Under the pieces are notes generated by a model. It had not been told where the DNA came from. It saw only the letters and a list, made by a program, of their open reading frames with translations, and did no database searches. From Luteimonas granuli (GTDB taxonomy: Bacteria; Pseudomonadota; Gammaproteobacteria; Xanthomonadales; Xanthomonadaceae), in assembly GCF_007795095.1 (NCBI RefSeq), contig NZ_CP042218.1, forward strand, positions 124,001 to 188,000: 64,000 nt of DNA, written 5' to 3'. The position numbers and the translations under genes are program-made. Positions within the stretch are counted from its first letter, which is position 1; the number at the start of each line of letters is the position of its first letter. This document shows, in pieces, positions 35,181 to 43,875 of the stretch.

Positions 35181-35645
35181 GCTAAGCGGGGATCGGTTGT
35201 AGTCAGTTTCTACAAACGCTGGCCCATTACTAACTAGTTGCAAATCATCAACTTATGAATCATTTCTCATTAACAATATGAAATTTCGTGCGCACGTCAC
35301 GCGGATGGGTCACGAACTCGCGGCGTTTGCAATGATCGGCCATGGACTCTTGCCCGTCGTGGAGGAGAGCTTGGGCGTTGCCTTTTCTGCTGCGACCAAA
35401 CGTCAATCAACGCAGACTCGGGAGTCAGCGCTCAGCTCAGAGGCTCCCTGCAAGGCGATGTGAAGGGCCTCATCAAGATCGACGTCAGTCGGGAGTGGAA
35501 GTGACGATCCGTTCGCGCCGGCGGTCAGCTGGATGGCAGGGCTTATCGAGACCGCTACACCGTCCTCACCCAGCAAGACTGAAAATCCAATGAAGCTTGC
35601 CGTCGTCGTTGCGTAGGATTTGGCTTGTGGGCGTGGAGTCCCCCT
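35181..35645. other. AT-richer non-coding stretch, probable transposon terminal region
   Basis: Base composition changes sharply here; 35235-35285 is clearly AT-rich. TTGTAG (35197-35202) and CTACAA (35210-35215) form an inverted pair in a sequence starting TGTAGTCAGTTTCTACAAAC, which could be a TGT-type transposon terminus or a TnsB/TniA-like binding site. No second copy was found by eye. No convincing gene lies here; a short minus-strand frame at 35403-35590 is only weakly protein-like. Confidence 0.5.
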
Positions 35646-37493
35646 ATGGCCGATGCGAAGAATACTTCTGAAGCCCTTAAGGTGGCACGTCGGAGCGTGG
35701 CTTTGAGGGTGAAGAAAGGAGCCTTGGTCGTGTGCGATGGGCGCGCTGCGACGGTACTGGCTGTCGTCTCTGCGTCTCAACTTTGGATCAAGCATTTAGG
35801 TACGGAGGATCACCAGTGGGTCAGCCTTGAAGACCTGCGTCCGTACGTTGAGCAGCCTGCCCCAAAGTTGCTAGAAGTTGTCCAAGACGATGAAAGTGAT
35901 TTTGAGCGCGCAGTCGAATGGATGCGTGCTTTTGATCGCTACAAGGGCTGCTCGACTCTTACTCCGAGTGTCAAATCATCCATTGCGAAAGAAATGGAGG
36001 TTAGTCGCCGCACTGTTGAAAGACACTTCGATCTGTACCAGATCGACTCAACTGTCCGTGGTCAGCTTCCATGCAAACCGGGGCCAGAGAAGGGAAGCTC
36101 ATCGCTCACAAGAGTCCAGCTCGCAATCATCGACAATGCAATAGATGAGCGATATCGAGTCGAAGAGAGGGGGTCCGTTCAGGCCACCGCTGACTTGGCA
36201 GGAGCCAGGTGCGTGGCCGCGGGCGTAAAGGCACCCTGTTACAACACTGTACGGGCTCGCATCTCCGTGCTGGATCGCTGGATGATGGCACGAGATCGAC
36301 ACGGACGCGTCCGAGGCGACGCAAAGGCCGGCCCGGCTGGTCTTGGCATCGCAAACAAGAGCGAGATTAATCCGCTCGACTACGTGCAAATGGATCATGC
36401 AATCGTTGACGTAATCGTCGTTGATCCCGATACACGCGAAGAGATCGGCAGGCCATGGATTACTCTGGCGATTGATATCGCAACGCGCTGCATACTTGGC
36501 TTCTACTTGACCTTCGATGCCCCATCACAAGCCAGCGTCGCGCTCGCACTTGAACAATGTTGCCTGCCAAGAGATGCCTGGCTGAAAAGTCTCGGCGTCG
36601 CTGAGCCATGGCTGCCTTACGGTTTGATGAAGACCATTGGGTGGGACAATGCCAAGTGCTTCCGTAATACAAACTTGATAGCGGCGTGCCGAGGCCACGG
36701 TATCGAGCCTCGATTTCGTAAGGTGCGAAATCCGGTGCACGGTGCTCACATCGAGCGCGTAATCGGCACCTATATGGGCCGCGTCCACTTGCTCAAGGGC
36801 ACGACATTCTCGAACACCAAGGAGCGTGAGGACTACAAGAGCGGCGAGAACGCCATCATGACCTTACGAGAGCTCGAGCTCTGGACGATCCACGAGATCA
36901 ATGGCCGCTATCACAACACCGAGCATAGCGGGCTGGGATGTACTCCACTGGAAGCGTGGAAGGACGCGTGGACAGAGGATGACGGGATTCGGCTGCCACC
37001 AATTCCCGCCAACCGGCGCGACTTTCGACTCTCGCTCTTTCCGCGCGTCCAGCGCAGCGTAGGCCGCGAAGGCGTCCAGCGCTTTGCACTAAAGTACTGG
37101 GATGAGGGCTTGATCCCGCTGATTGGTTCCAAGAGCAAGTTCCCGGTTGCCCACGATCCCCGCGATATAAGCCGCGTCTATCTACTGGCCGGCACGACTT
37201 GGATCGACGTGCCTTGGCGTGACCGTACGCGTGCACCTATTGCATTGTGGGAGTGGGAGCGCGCCAAGCACGAAGTGCGCAGGAAACATAACCGGTCGGC
37301 CTGTAGCGCAGAAGCGTTCAAGCATATTGAAGCCCAGCGCGAGCTGGAGCGAGAAGCCGAGAGAACTACGAGAAAGCAGCGCCGAGACCGGCAACGACGT
37401 CCTGAGGATGATCGACCTAGGTCGCGTGCAACTAGCGTTGACTACGGAGTCGCGCCCACCTTGCTCTCCGATCCATTTTCGCAAAAGTCATGA
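35646..37493 (+). CDS. tniA: TniA/TnsB-type DDE transposase
   Basis: This 615-residue Mu/TnsB-superfamily transposase cuts and joins transposon ends. A helix-turn-helix (SSIAKEMEVSRRTVERHFDL) lies near residue 120. The catalytic triad is Asp250 in YVQMDHAIVD, Asp334 in IGWDNAKCF and Glu370 in HGAHIERVIG, so D334 and E370 have the classical 35-residue spacing. A Mu-type C-terminal barrel follows (EGVQRFALKYWDEGLIPLIG), then a basic Arg/Glu-rich tail that probably contacts TniB. The ATG at 35646 is preferred over an upstream TTG. It overlaps tniB as ATGA. Confidence 0.93.
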   Translation: MADAKNTSEALKVARRSVALRVKKGALVVCDGRAATVLAVVSASQLWIKHLGTEDHQWVSLEDLRPYVEQPAPKLLEVVQDDESDFERAVEWMRAFDRYKGCSTLTPSVKSSIAKEMEVSRRTVERHFDLYQIDSTVRGQLPCKPGPEKGSSSLTRVQLAIIDNAIDERYRVEERGSVQATADLAGARCVAAGVKAPCYNTVRARISVLDRWMMARDRHGRVRGDAKAGPAGLGIANKSEINPLDYVQMDHAIVDVIVVDPDTREEIGRPWITLAIDIATRCILGFYLTFDAPSQASVALALEQCCLPRDAWLKSLGVAEPWLPYGLMKTIGWDNAKCFRNTNLIAACRGHGIEPRFRKVRNPVHGAHIERVIGTYMGRVHLLKGTTFSNTKEREDYKSGENAIMTLRELELWTIHEINGRYHNTEHSGLGCTPLEAWKDAWTEDDGIRLPPIPANRRDFRLSLFPRVQRSVGREGVQRFALKYWDEGLIPLIGSKSKFPVAHDPRDISRVYLLAGTTWIDVPWRDRTRAPIALWEWERAKHEVRRKHNRSACSAEAFKHIEAQRELEREAERTTRKQRRDRQRRPEDDRPRSRATSVDYGVAPTLLSDPFSQKS

Positions 37494-38374
37494 CTGACAT
37501 CTCGGACGCGGCCATCGCACTGCTTACAGCCTCTATCGATCGCAAGGTCGACTGGATTCTGGCTGATTCCTGGGTGCACACCAATGCGACATCCGTCGCT
37601 TTCCAGTGGATGGCTTACATCCATCGCTGTGGACCGGTAATTCGCCCGCCATGTTTGCAGATCACCGCGGAAGGAGGCATGGGAAAAACTGCCATCCTCC
37701 TTTCCTACGCCAAATTGCACCCGGTCGAGAAGGATCCGGACGATCCGCTTCGGCTACAGCGGCCTGTGGCTTACGTCGAGTGTACGCCCGAAAACAGTGG
37801 CGCTCTCGGCGTGCGGCGAGCAATCTTGAAGGCTTGCTGGCCACTCGCAGAACGCCTTAATGGCGGAGAGGAGGAGGTGGACAGGACCCTTCGTGCGCAG
37901 GGTGTACGCGTACTCTTGCTCGATGAGTTTGGTGAGCTGACCAAGTCTGGGCCTGCCAGTCACCAGCGGGCACTGTCGGAACTTAAGCGGGTCAGCAATA
38001 CCGCGCGCATTGGGATCGTCGCGGCCACAGTCAGCAATCTTTCGCATGTTCTCGCCGTCGATCAACAGTTTGCCAGTCGATTCAGGCGCAAGATTGTGAT
38101 TGAACCGTGGTCGCTCTCAAACGACTTGCGCAACTTTGTCTATGGCTTGCAACGAAATCTCCCGTTTCCAAAGAGATCAACGCTAGATGATCATCGCTCT
38201 TTGCCGGAGATTGCGGAAAAAAGTGAAGGAAATACCAAAGAGATTGTTGAACTGGTTCGATTGGCTGCACTACACGCGCTCGGCGCTGGGGCAGACCACG
38301 TAACTTACGATCACTTGAGGTTGGCCATCCGCGACCCCGCACCCCCTGGTTTAGTACTTGAGAACGTCAAATGA
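37490..38374 (+). CDS. tniB: TniB/TnsC-type AAA+ transposition ATPase
   Basis: This 294-residue ATPase links target selection to the transposase. Walker A is TAEGGMGKTAILLSYAK near residue 60, Walker B is VRVLLLDEFGELTKSG near 140, sensor-1 is GIVAATVSNLSHVL, and the arginine region is ASRFRRKIVIEPW. It is coupled to tniA and to the next gene by 4-base overlaps. Confidence 0.9.
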   Translation: MTDISDAAIALLTASIDRKVDWILADSWVHTNATSVAFQWMAYIHRCGPVIRPPCLQITAEGGMGKTAILLSYAKLHPVEKDPDDPLRLQRPVAYVECTPENSGALGVRRAILKACWPLAERLNGGEEEVDRTLRAQGVRVLLLDEFGELTKSGPASHQRALSELKRVSNTARIGIVAATVSNLSHVLAVDQQFASRFRRKIVIEPWSLSNDLRNFVYGLQRNLPFPKRSTLDDHRSLPEIAEKSEGNTKEIVELVRLAALHALGAGADHVTYDHLRLAIRDPAPPGLVLENVK

Positions 38375-39084
38375 GCGTCGAGACCTGGGCGGGGCTTGGG
38401 TCGCATCGCGGTGCCGGTGAGTCACTGGCCTCTTGGTTGCGGGCTGGACCCTTGGGAGCACGAGCTTGCCCCGCTCGCGGGGCCCGCGGTCGGAGGGCAG
38501 ACTCGTTGTTCTGCCCTGCATGCTGGGTAGATGAGGCTGGCCGGCGCCGCTGGTACTCGCGGGAGGCGTGGTCAAACAACAGCGTTGTTTGCACGGTCCA
38601 CGGTTTGCCGTTGCTGTACTGTGACACTGTGCCGAAGCGAGTGCGCGGGCGGCGATGGTCACAATCCTTACGGGAGGAGTTCGATGCCTTGGCCAAGTGG
38701 GCTCCGCAGGATCATCTCCGAGCCGAAAGCGAAGCGATCACGCGCGCTATCTGCGCGCGCAGTGATCCGCGCGAAGCGTACTCGGCCGCCTGGTCGGAGG
38801 CGCAATGGTACTTATGGGCAGAGGGGTGGCCAGTTGCCGCCGCTCCGAAAATGCGCCTCCATGGCGTCCTCCATCCGATAGTCCAGTCTGATCGCTTGGC
38901 ACTGACGGCCATTGTCCGACGAATAGTAGTGAACCTGGAAACGGGTCGACACACAGGTTGGCCAGCCTTGCCGGTTCGCCCGCGCGTCTTGATATGGCTT
39001 CAGGCGCGAATTCAGCGCCTGCAGATTGACTGTCGAATGGGGGTAGCGGGGTGCTTTCGCGACGCCATGAGCAAGCGCGGATAG
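38371..39084 (+). CDS. Short TniQ-like zinc-finger protein
   Basis: This 237-residue protein starts with the TniQ-like GESLASWLRAG, then almost directly has a zinc-binding segment FCPACWVDEAGRRRWYSREA...CTVHGLPLLY (C-x2-C...C-x2-H). TniQ proteins usually have about 60-100 residues between these parts, so this one looks internally shortened. The C-terminal half is helical and unassigned. The 4-base overlap with tniB suggests it works in the same complex. Assignment to TniQ/TnsD rests on the motif order and operon. Confidence 0.7.
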   Translation: MSVETWAGLGSHRGAGESLASWLRAGPLGARACPARGARGRRADSLFCPACWVDEAGRRRWYSREAWSNNSVVCTVHGLPLLYCDTVPKRVRGRRWSQSLREEFDALAKWAPQDHLRAESEAITRAICARSDPREAYSAAWSEAQWYLWAEGWPVAAAPKMRLHGVLHPIVQSDRLALTAIVRRIVVNLETGRHTGWPALPVRPRVLIWLQARIQRLQIDCRMGVAGCFRDAMSKRG

Positions 39085-39093
39085 GTTTCGTTT

Positions 39094-40401
39094 ATGGCGC
39101 GATTGCATCTCACGGTTGATCGTACGCATAGGCAGGTTCCTGCGATTTCATATTTGCCTTTGCTGCCGGACGAAACTCTCTCGAGCTGGGTCAATCGCCA
39201 TCCCGGCACGTCGCTGCAGCGGCGCCCCTTTCAAGAAGAGAAAACCTTCGGGAAGCTCACGATCGATCTTCCCGACCTTCCTGGCGCCTTGTACGATGAG
39301 CTGCAGCGCGCAGCGCTACCACCCGATAAATGGGTCTTGCTGCCCCACCAGCGCACACTGTGCTGTCCGCGTTGCTTTGCTGAGGATTGGGCGCGGGGAA
39401 TGCCGCGTTATTTGCGTAGAGCGTGGTGCGTAAGCTGGCGAACCTGCTGTCCTCGCCACGGGCCATTTTTTGATACTGACAGAGGAGCGGTTCCTCCGGA
39501 GTGGGGCCACTTTCTGACCCGCCCGAGCTGGTCGGGACATGAAGCAACTATCCTGCACCTGCGACCACAGGGATGGTATTTTACGCTTGCACTTGGCGCG
39601 GACCAGCGGGCAATCCATCTAGAAGCGGCTCTGGCAGACGTACCCGGCGCCTGGCGCCCCGGAGGCTTGAGCGGAAAAAAACTAAGGGCGATCTATCGGC
39701 AAATTGTTTCGGACCTGCTCGCCCAATTCTTCTTAATTGGAGGGGGTTCGGAAGCACCTCCCCCTCACTCTAGCTTCAATAATGCTTTAAACGGCAATCG
39801 ATTCGCGATTAACGTGCTCGCCGAGGCAATCTTGTCCGAGTGGACCAATACCCCCCTGCCTGCGCCCACACTTGCTCGCCGGACGATGCTGTTGGTGCGG
39901 GCGATCGGCTGGGGTCTTTCCCGCCCGGCGAAGGCTCATCCGTCGCAGGTGCTGCTTCGTGGACCCAGTGATCGCTGCCGATCGCTGGTTCGCTATGCCG
40001 GGTTCCTAAGGCGCCTTGACTACGCTCGCGTTTCGGATCCGGAAGCTCCTAGGCTGATCGGTTACCTCACCGTTCCCGAGGCTCGTCTCCTCGGGATGTC
40101 TGGAAATACTGAGTTCAAGTTGGCCAGCATGGCCGTTGAGGGGCGTTTTTTGGCCTACCACGGCCGGAGCGGTCGGCTGGTGGAGAACCCCTTTCTGCCT
40201 GCCCAAGAGCGTGTGGGCCCGGGGGAATTTCCGGCGAACGTTCTCTTGCCTAAATGGGCGTATTGCCCGCCTCTTGATGAAGGCTGTATGTCGTCACCTC
40301 GATTCCTCGATTCGACTAGTAGTCAAAAGGCTCGCAGGCGGCGATGTCGCCGCGAGGAGCTGAGGAGCGTGCGACCTCCGCTCATTGGCGATGGTGATTA
40401 G
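39094..40401 (+). CDS. tniQ: TniQ-family target-selection protein
   Basis: This 435-residue protein has the TniQ opening YLPLLPDETLSSWVNRH near residue 20 and a zinc finger CCPRCFAEDWARGMPRYLRR...CCPRHGPFF (C-x2-C and C-x2-H) near residues 90-125. A long C-terminal region follows, with a duplicated-looking helical part and LLPKWAYCPPLDEGC at the end. TniQ/TnsD proteins recognise the insertion target. It starts 10 bases after the shorter TniQ-like gene. Having two such proteins recalls Tn7-like elements with TnsD plus TniQ. Confidence 0.85.
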   Translation: MARLHLTVDRTHRQVPAISYLPLLPDETLSSWVNRHPGTSLQRRPFQEEKTFGKLTIDLPDLPGALYDELQRAALPPDKWVLLPHQRTLCCPRCFAEDWARGMPRYLRRAWCVSWRTCCPRHGPFFDTDRGAVPPEWGHFLTRPSWSGHEATILHLRPQGWYFTLALGADQRAIHLEAALADVPGAWRPGGLSGKKLRAIYRQIVSDLLAQFFLIGGGSEAPPPHSSFNNALNGNRFAINVLAEAILSEWTNTPLPAPTLARRTMLLVRAIGWGLSRPAKAHPSQVLLRGPSDRCRSLVRYAGFLRRLDYARVSDPEAPRLIGYLTVPEARLLGMSGNTEFKLASMAVEGRFLAYHGRSGRLVENPFLPAQERVGPGEFPANVLLPKWAYCPPLDEGCMSSPRFLDSTSSQKARRRRCRREELRSVRPPLIGDGD

Positions 40402-40756
40402 GGCTGGTTATCAGGGGTAGGGTGGGGCGGCTCGGGTCTTTAAGTTCGTACCGCAAGGTGGGTCGGTCGCTGGCCGGAGGGGCTCCTCAAAGATCACACA
40501 AAAAGCAATAGGGTTCACCCAATGCATTGAGCCAAGTGATTCTGCTCGGCCAGCACTGGGTGGTGACGTTGACAAGCAGTCTCTGGCCGCATAGCGCCCG
40601 CAGGCACGCTCGAGCGTCGTCAGCTGGCGACTGGGGACTACGCAGCTCTAGCTGGACGGCCGGTCTCGGACCCATCGTCAGGTTTCCGAAATAGAAGAGG
40701 ACCGCGGAACTCCGCGGCCCTTCGCGTTCCGGCGTTGCCCAGATCTCGCTGGGCGG
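40402..40756. other. Intergenic stretch without a recognisable gene
   Basis: These 355 bases separate the TniQ gene and a convergent secreted-protein gene. Apart from a terminator-like hairpin at 40702-40717, no coding pattern was seen; a 62-codon minus-strand frame (40487-40675) lacks a start context. It might contain transposon-internal or degraded DNA. Confidence 0.5.
40702..40717 (-). terminator. Weak terminator of the duplicated-domain secreted protein gene
   Basis: CCGCGGA (40702-40708) pairs with TCCGCGG (40711-40717) across a 2-base loop. On the minus strand it is followed by TCCTCTTCTATTTC, which is pyrimidine-rich but not a clean T-run. It lies 40 bases after the stop at 40757. Confidence 0.4.
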
Positions 40757-41671
40757 CTAGCCGCCCAGCGGGACACGATCCGCATCGGCACTCCCGTCGA
40801 TGTCGAAGTCCCACTCAAGCACGTCGTAGGTTCGGGACCCGTAGCCAATCCAGTCGACAGTGAACGTGCCTGCCTCTCGCTGGATCGTTAAGCAGCCCTG
40901 CACCTTGCCGCCGCCTTTGTCGAAGGTGAACGCCATGCGGGCGGGTTCGACGCAGTTGGAAACCGGGAAGCGCAGCATGACGATCCGGGGCACGCCGTGG
41001 CGGCTATTCAAGATCAGGGCGGCATCAGAGAAAGTCGGGGAACCGGCGGGTTCTTGTGCCGCCGCCTCACGTTGCTCCTGCTCGGCCTGATCATGGTCGC
41101 TACCCGTGTTTCCAAGTTTCCAATCAGCCACTTCATAGGTCTTGGTTCCATTGCCGAACCAGTCCACCCTGAACGTGTTCGTCGCTGCTTGGAGGGTCCA
41201 ACAGCCACGGACGGTCTTGCCTTTGTCTTGCGTGAACGCCACACGCGCGGGGTCGGGGCAGTTGTAGACCGGGAACCGCATCACCAGGATTCGCGGCAGC
41301 CCATGTCGGCTGTTCAGGATCATTGCGGCCTCCCCGACGGTCGGGGGGCGAACACCGGCGGAATCGGGAACTACCAAGGTCTCTGTGTCCGCCGATCCAG
41401 CGGCAGTGGCGTACTCAACTGCCTGGACCACCTCTTGCTTCGCCTGGTTGGCTGCCCACCCGTCAATGTTGGCCTGCCGCTCGGCTTCGCGTGCTTCTTC
41501 TTCCTCGCGGCGCTCCTCGGAGGCCGCGCGGCGCTCGTCCCATGCCTGACGCATGGCGCGCCCCTTCCGGTAGTTCTCGGCGATGATGTCGCCCGTCGTG
41601 CGTTGCTGTGCGACCGCGTGGCTGCAGGCCGCCGCCCCAGCAAATACGAGGAGTGCGGTCGTCAGTTTCAT
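40757..41671 (-). CDS. Secreted protein with two copies of an unknown domain
   Basis: From the ATG at 41671 (ribosome-binding site AAAGGGG) the product is 304 residues with a signal peptide (MKLTTALLVFAGAAACSHAV, cleaved near AVA-QQ). A charged Glu/Arg-rich coiled coil (residues about 40-70) follows. Then come two similar units of about 70 residues: AAMILNSRHGLPRILVMRFP...GCWTLQ...FRVDWFGNGTKTYEVADW and AALILNSRHGVPRIVMLRFP...GCLTIQ...FTVDWIGYGSRTYDVLEW. Each has two cysteines (probable disulfide). I recognise no family. A lipobox is not clear. It is transcribed against its neighbours and may be cargo. Confidence 0.8.
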   Translation of the reverse strand: MKLTTALLVFAGAAACSHAVAQQRTTGDIIAENYRKGRAMRQAWDERRAASEERREEEEAREAERQANIDGWAANQAKQEVVQAVEYATAAGSADTETLVVPDSAGVRPPTVGEAAMILNSRHGLPRILVMRFPVYNCPDPARVAFTQDKGKTVRGCWTLQAATNTFRVDWFGNGTKTYEVADWKLGNTGSDHDQAEQEQREAAAQEPAGSPTFSDAALILNSRHGVPRIVMLRFPVSNCVEPARMAFTFDKGGGKVQGCLTIQREAGTFTVDWIGYGSRTYDVLEWDFDIDGSADADRVPLGG

Positions 41672-42027
41672 GTCATCCCCTTTCCCTGGCGCAAGTGCAG
41701 TCGATATTCGCATGCTGAAACGGCCCCGACCAGAAGCGGGTAGCCCCGCGCGATTACAGGCACGATTGGGCCGCTGCTGCGCGTGCTGACATCGCGCTCG
41801 GGTTGTGCGGCCATTGGGTGGCTGTCTCTTCCTCGGGAGATCTAATGGCTGCAGCTGGTCTCCGTCCCGCGCCCGACCCACGAAAAATAGCGAATCCGGC
41901 CTCGGCATCTGCGGCTGGAGCGAACCCACGGAAGCCCGACCAGCGGCGCCATGCCAAGCGAATCTCAGTCCAAGCGACCGCCTCGATTACAATTCGACTT
42001 CGAACCGGGCTGGGGGGCCCCCGTCGC
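41672..42027. other. Promoter region between the secreted protein gene and hsdM
   Basis: These 356 bases separate divergent genes. TACAAT at 41988-41993 is a good -10 candidate for hsdM, with no obvious -35. An open frame extends hsdM upstream to 41803 but lacks conserved sequence. Nothing else is recognised. Confidence 0.4.
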
Positions 42028-43875
42028 ATGAATCACTCCGCTCTATCGTCCTTCATCTGGTCGGTCGCCGACCTGCTTCGCGGCAACTACAAACCGCACG
42101 AGTACGGCCGCTTCATCCTGCCCTTCACCGTGCTGCGCCGGCTCGACTGCGTTCTGGCACCCACCAAGCACAAGGTGCTGGCCGAGCTCAAGAAGAAGAC
42201 CGACGCCGGGATCAACCCCGATCCGTTTCTGCGGCGCATCGTGGGCGAGGCTCGCTTCTACAACACCTCGCCGATGGACCTGTCAAAGCTGCTCGGCGAC
42301 CAGGATCACATCCGCCAGAACCTCTATCAGTACGTGCAGGGCTTCTCCCCGGAGGCGCGGGACATCTTCGAGCGCTTCGACTTCTACACGCAGGTCGAGC
42401 GGCTGGCCAAGGACAAGCTGCTGTACCTTGTCACCGAGAAGTTCGCCAACATCGACCTGCACCCGGACCGCGTGGACAACGCGCAGATGGGGCACGTGTT
42501 CGAGGAGCTGATCCGCAAGTTCGCCGAGCTGTCCAACGAAACCGCCGGTGAGCACTTCACGCCGCGCGAAGTCATCCGGCTGATGGTCAACCTGATCTTC
42601 ATCGAGGACGACGACGTGCTGACGCCCGGCAACCCCGTGGTGCGCACCATCTACGACCCGACGGCCGGCACCGGCGGCATGCTGTCGGTCGCCGCCGAGC
42701 ATCTGATCGAGCACAACCCGGCCGCGCGGCTGACGCTGTACGGGCAGGAACTCAACGACGAGTCCTACGCCATCTGCAAGGCCGACATGCTGATCCGCGG
42801 GCAGGACGTGGACAACATCGTGCCGGGCAACACGCTCAGCGAGGACGGCTTCGTCCACCGCAGGTTCGACTACATGCTGTCCAACCCGCCGTTCGGCGTG
42901 GAGTGGAAGAAGGTGCAGAAGGCCGTGCGCGACGAGCACGAGCAGAAGGGCTTCGACGGCCGCTTCGGCCCCGGCCTGCCGCGCGTGTCCGACGGCTCGA
43001 TGCTGTTCCTGCTGCACCTGGTCGCGAAGATGGCGCCGGTGATCAACGGCGAGGGCGGCAGCCGCTTCGGCATCGTGCTCAACGGCTCGCCTCTGTTCAC
43101 CGGCGGGGCGGGGAGTGGCGAGAGCGAGATCCGCCGCTACCTGCTGGAGAACGATCTGGTCGAGGCGATCATCGGCCTGCCGACCGACATGTTCTACAAC
43201 ACCGGCATCGCCACCTACGTGTGGATTGTCAGCAACAAGAAACCCGATGACCGCCGCGGGCAGGTGCAGCTGATCGACGCCAGCGGCTTCTGGCGCAAGA
43301 TGCGCAAGAGCCTGGGCAGCAAGCGCAAGGAGATGGGCGAGGACGACATCGCTACCGTCACCCGGCTGTTCGGCGACTTCACCGAGGCCGAGCGCGTCAC
43401 CGTGCTGGACGCCGACGGCCGCGAGGTGGAGCAGCGCATCGTCACCGCCACCGACAATCCGCCGGTGGCGCCCGAAGGCGGCAAGCTCAAGCGCGTGCCG
43501 ATCTCGCGCATCTTCGACAACGAGGCCTTCGGCTACACCACCATCACGGTCGAGCGGCCGCTGCGTGACGAGGCCGGCAACGTCGTCAAGTTCGAGAAGG
43601 GCAGGCAGAAGGGCCAGCCGCAGCCTGACAGCAGCCTGCGCGATACCGAGAACGTGCCGCTTGGCGAGGACATCCAGGCGTACTTCGAGCGTGCGGTGCT
43701 GCCGCATGCGCCGGATGCGTGGATCGACGAAGGCAAGACGAAGGTCGGTTACGAGATCCCGTTCAACCGCCACTTCTACGTGTTCGAGCCGCCGCGTCCG
43801 CTGGAGGAGATCGACGCCGAGCTGAAGCAGGTGGCCGGGAACATCACGCGGATGCTGGGGGAGTTGGCGGAATGA
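42028..43875 (+). CDS. hsdM: Type I restriction-modification methyltransferase subunit HsdM
   Basis: HsdM methylates adenine in the site chosen by HsdS. The 615-residue product begins MNHSALSSFIWSVADLLRGN, with the N-terminal HsdM helical domain. The SAM-binding motif is DPTAGTGGMLSVAAEHLI near residue 210, and the catalytic motif is NPPFGVEW near 285. The GLPTDMFYNTGIATYVWIV segment is also typical. The extended C-terminal part (residues 430-615) is longer than in short HsdM proteins. Its stop overlaps hsdS as ATGA. Confidence 0.95.
   Translation: MNHSALSSFIWSVADLLRGNYKPHEYGRFILPFTVLRRLDCVLAPTKHKVLAELKKKTDAGINPDPFLRRIVGEARFYNTSPMDLSKLLGDQDHIRQNLYQYVQGFSPEARDIFERFDFYTQVERLAKDKLLYLVTEKFANIDLHPDRVDNAQMGHVFEELIRKFAELSNETAGEHFTPREVIRLMVNLIFIEDDDVLTPGNPVVRTIYDPTAGTGGMLSVAAEHLIEHNPAARLTLYGQELNDESYAICKADMLIRGQDVDNIVPGNTLSEDGFVHRRFDYMLSNPPFGVEWKKVQKAVRDEHEQKGFDGRFGPGLPRVSDGSMLFLLHLVAKMAPVINGEGGSRFGIVLNGSPLFTGGAGSGESEIRRYLLENDLVEAIIGLPTDMFYNTGIATYVWIVSNKKPDDRRGQVQLIDASGFWRKMRKSLGSKRKEMGEDDIATVTRLFGDFTEAERVTVLDADGREVEQRIVTATDNPPVAPEGGKLKRVPISRIFDNEAFGYTTITVERPLRDEAGNVVKFEKGRQKGQPQPDSSLRDTENVPLGEDIQAYFERAVLPHAPDAWIDEGKTKVGYEIPFNRHFYVFEPPRPLEEIDAELKQVAGNITRMLGELAE

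Larger units (their letters stand above)
35198..40401 (+). mobile_element. Tn7/Tn5053-like transposition module (tniA-tniB-two TniQ proteins)
   Basis: Four rightward, overlapping genes encode a DDE transposase, an AAA+ transposition regulator and two TniQ-family target-selection proteins, the core of Tn7/Tn5053-type elements. Lower GC and AT-rich upstream DNA contrast with both flanks. In such elements the transposase gene lies next to one end and reads inward, so cargo would lie to the right (possibly the restriction island). The left limit is a guess and the right end was not found. Confidence 0.75.

Noticed and set aside
35278-35463. 61-codon plus-strand frame before tniA
   Set aside because: No ribosome-binding site, no motif, and it lies in the AT-rich terminal region.
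35403-35590. Short minus-strand frame with somewhat protein-like sequence near the transposon end
   Set aside because: No normal start codon in context, no family recognised, and it overlaps the putative terminal region. It could be a relic, but the support is too weak.
40402-40756. Right end of the Tn7-like element immediately after tniQ
   Set aside because: No inverted copy of the left-end sequence and no TGT/ACA terminus pair could be found here, so no end was called.
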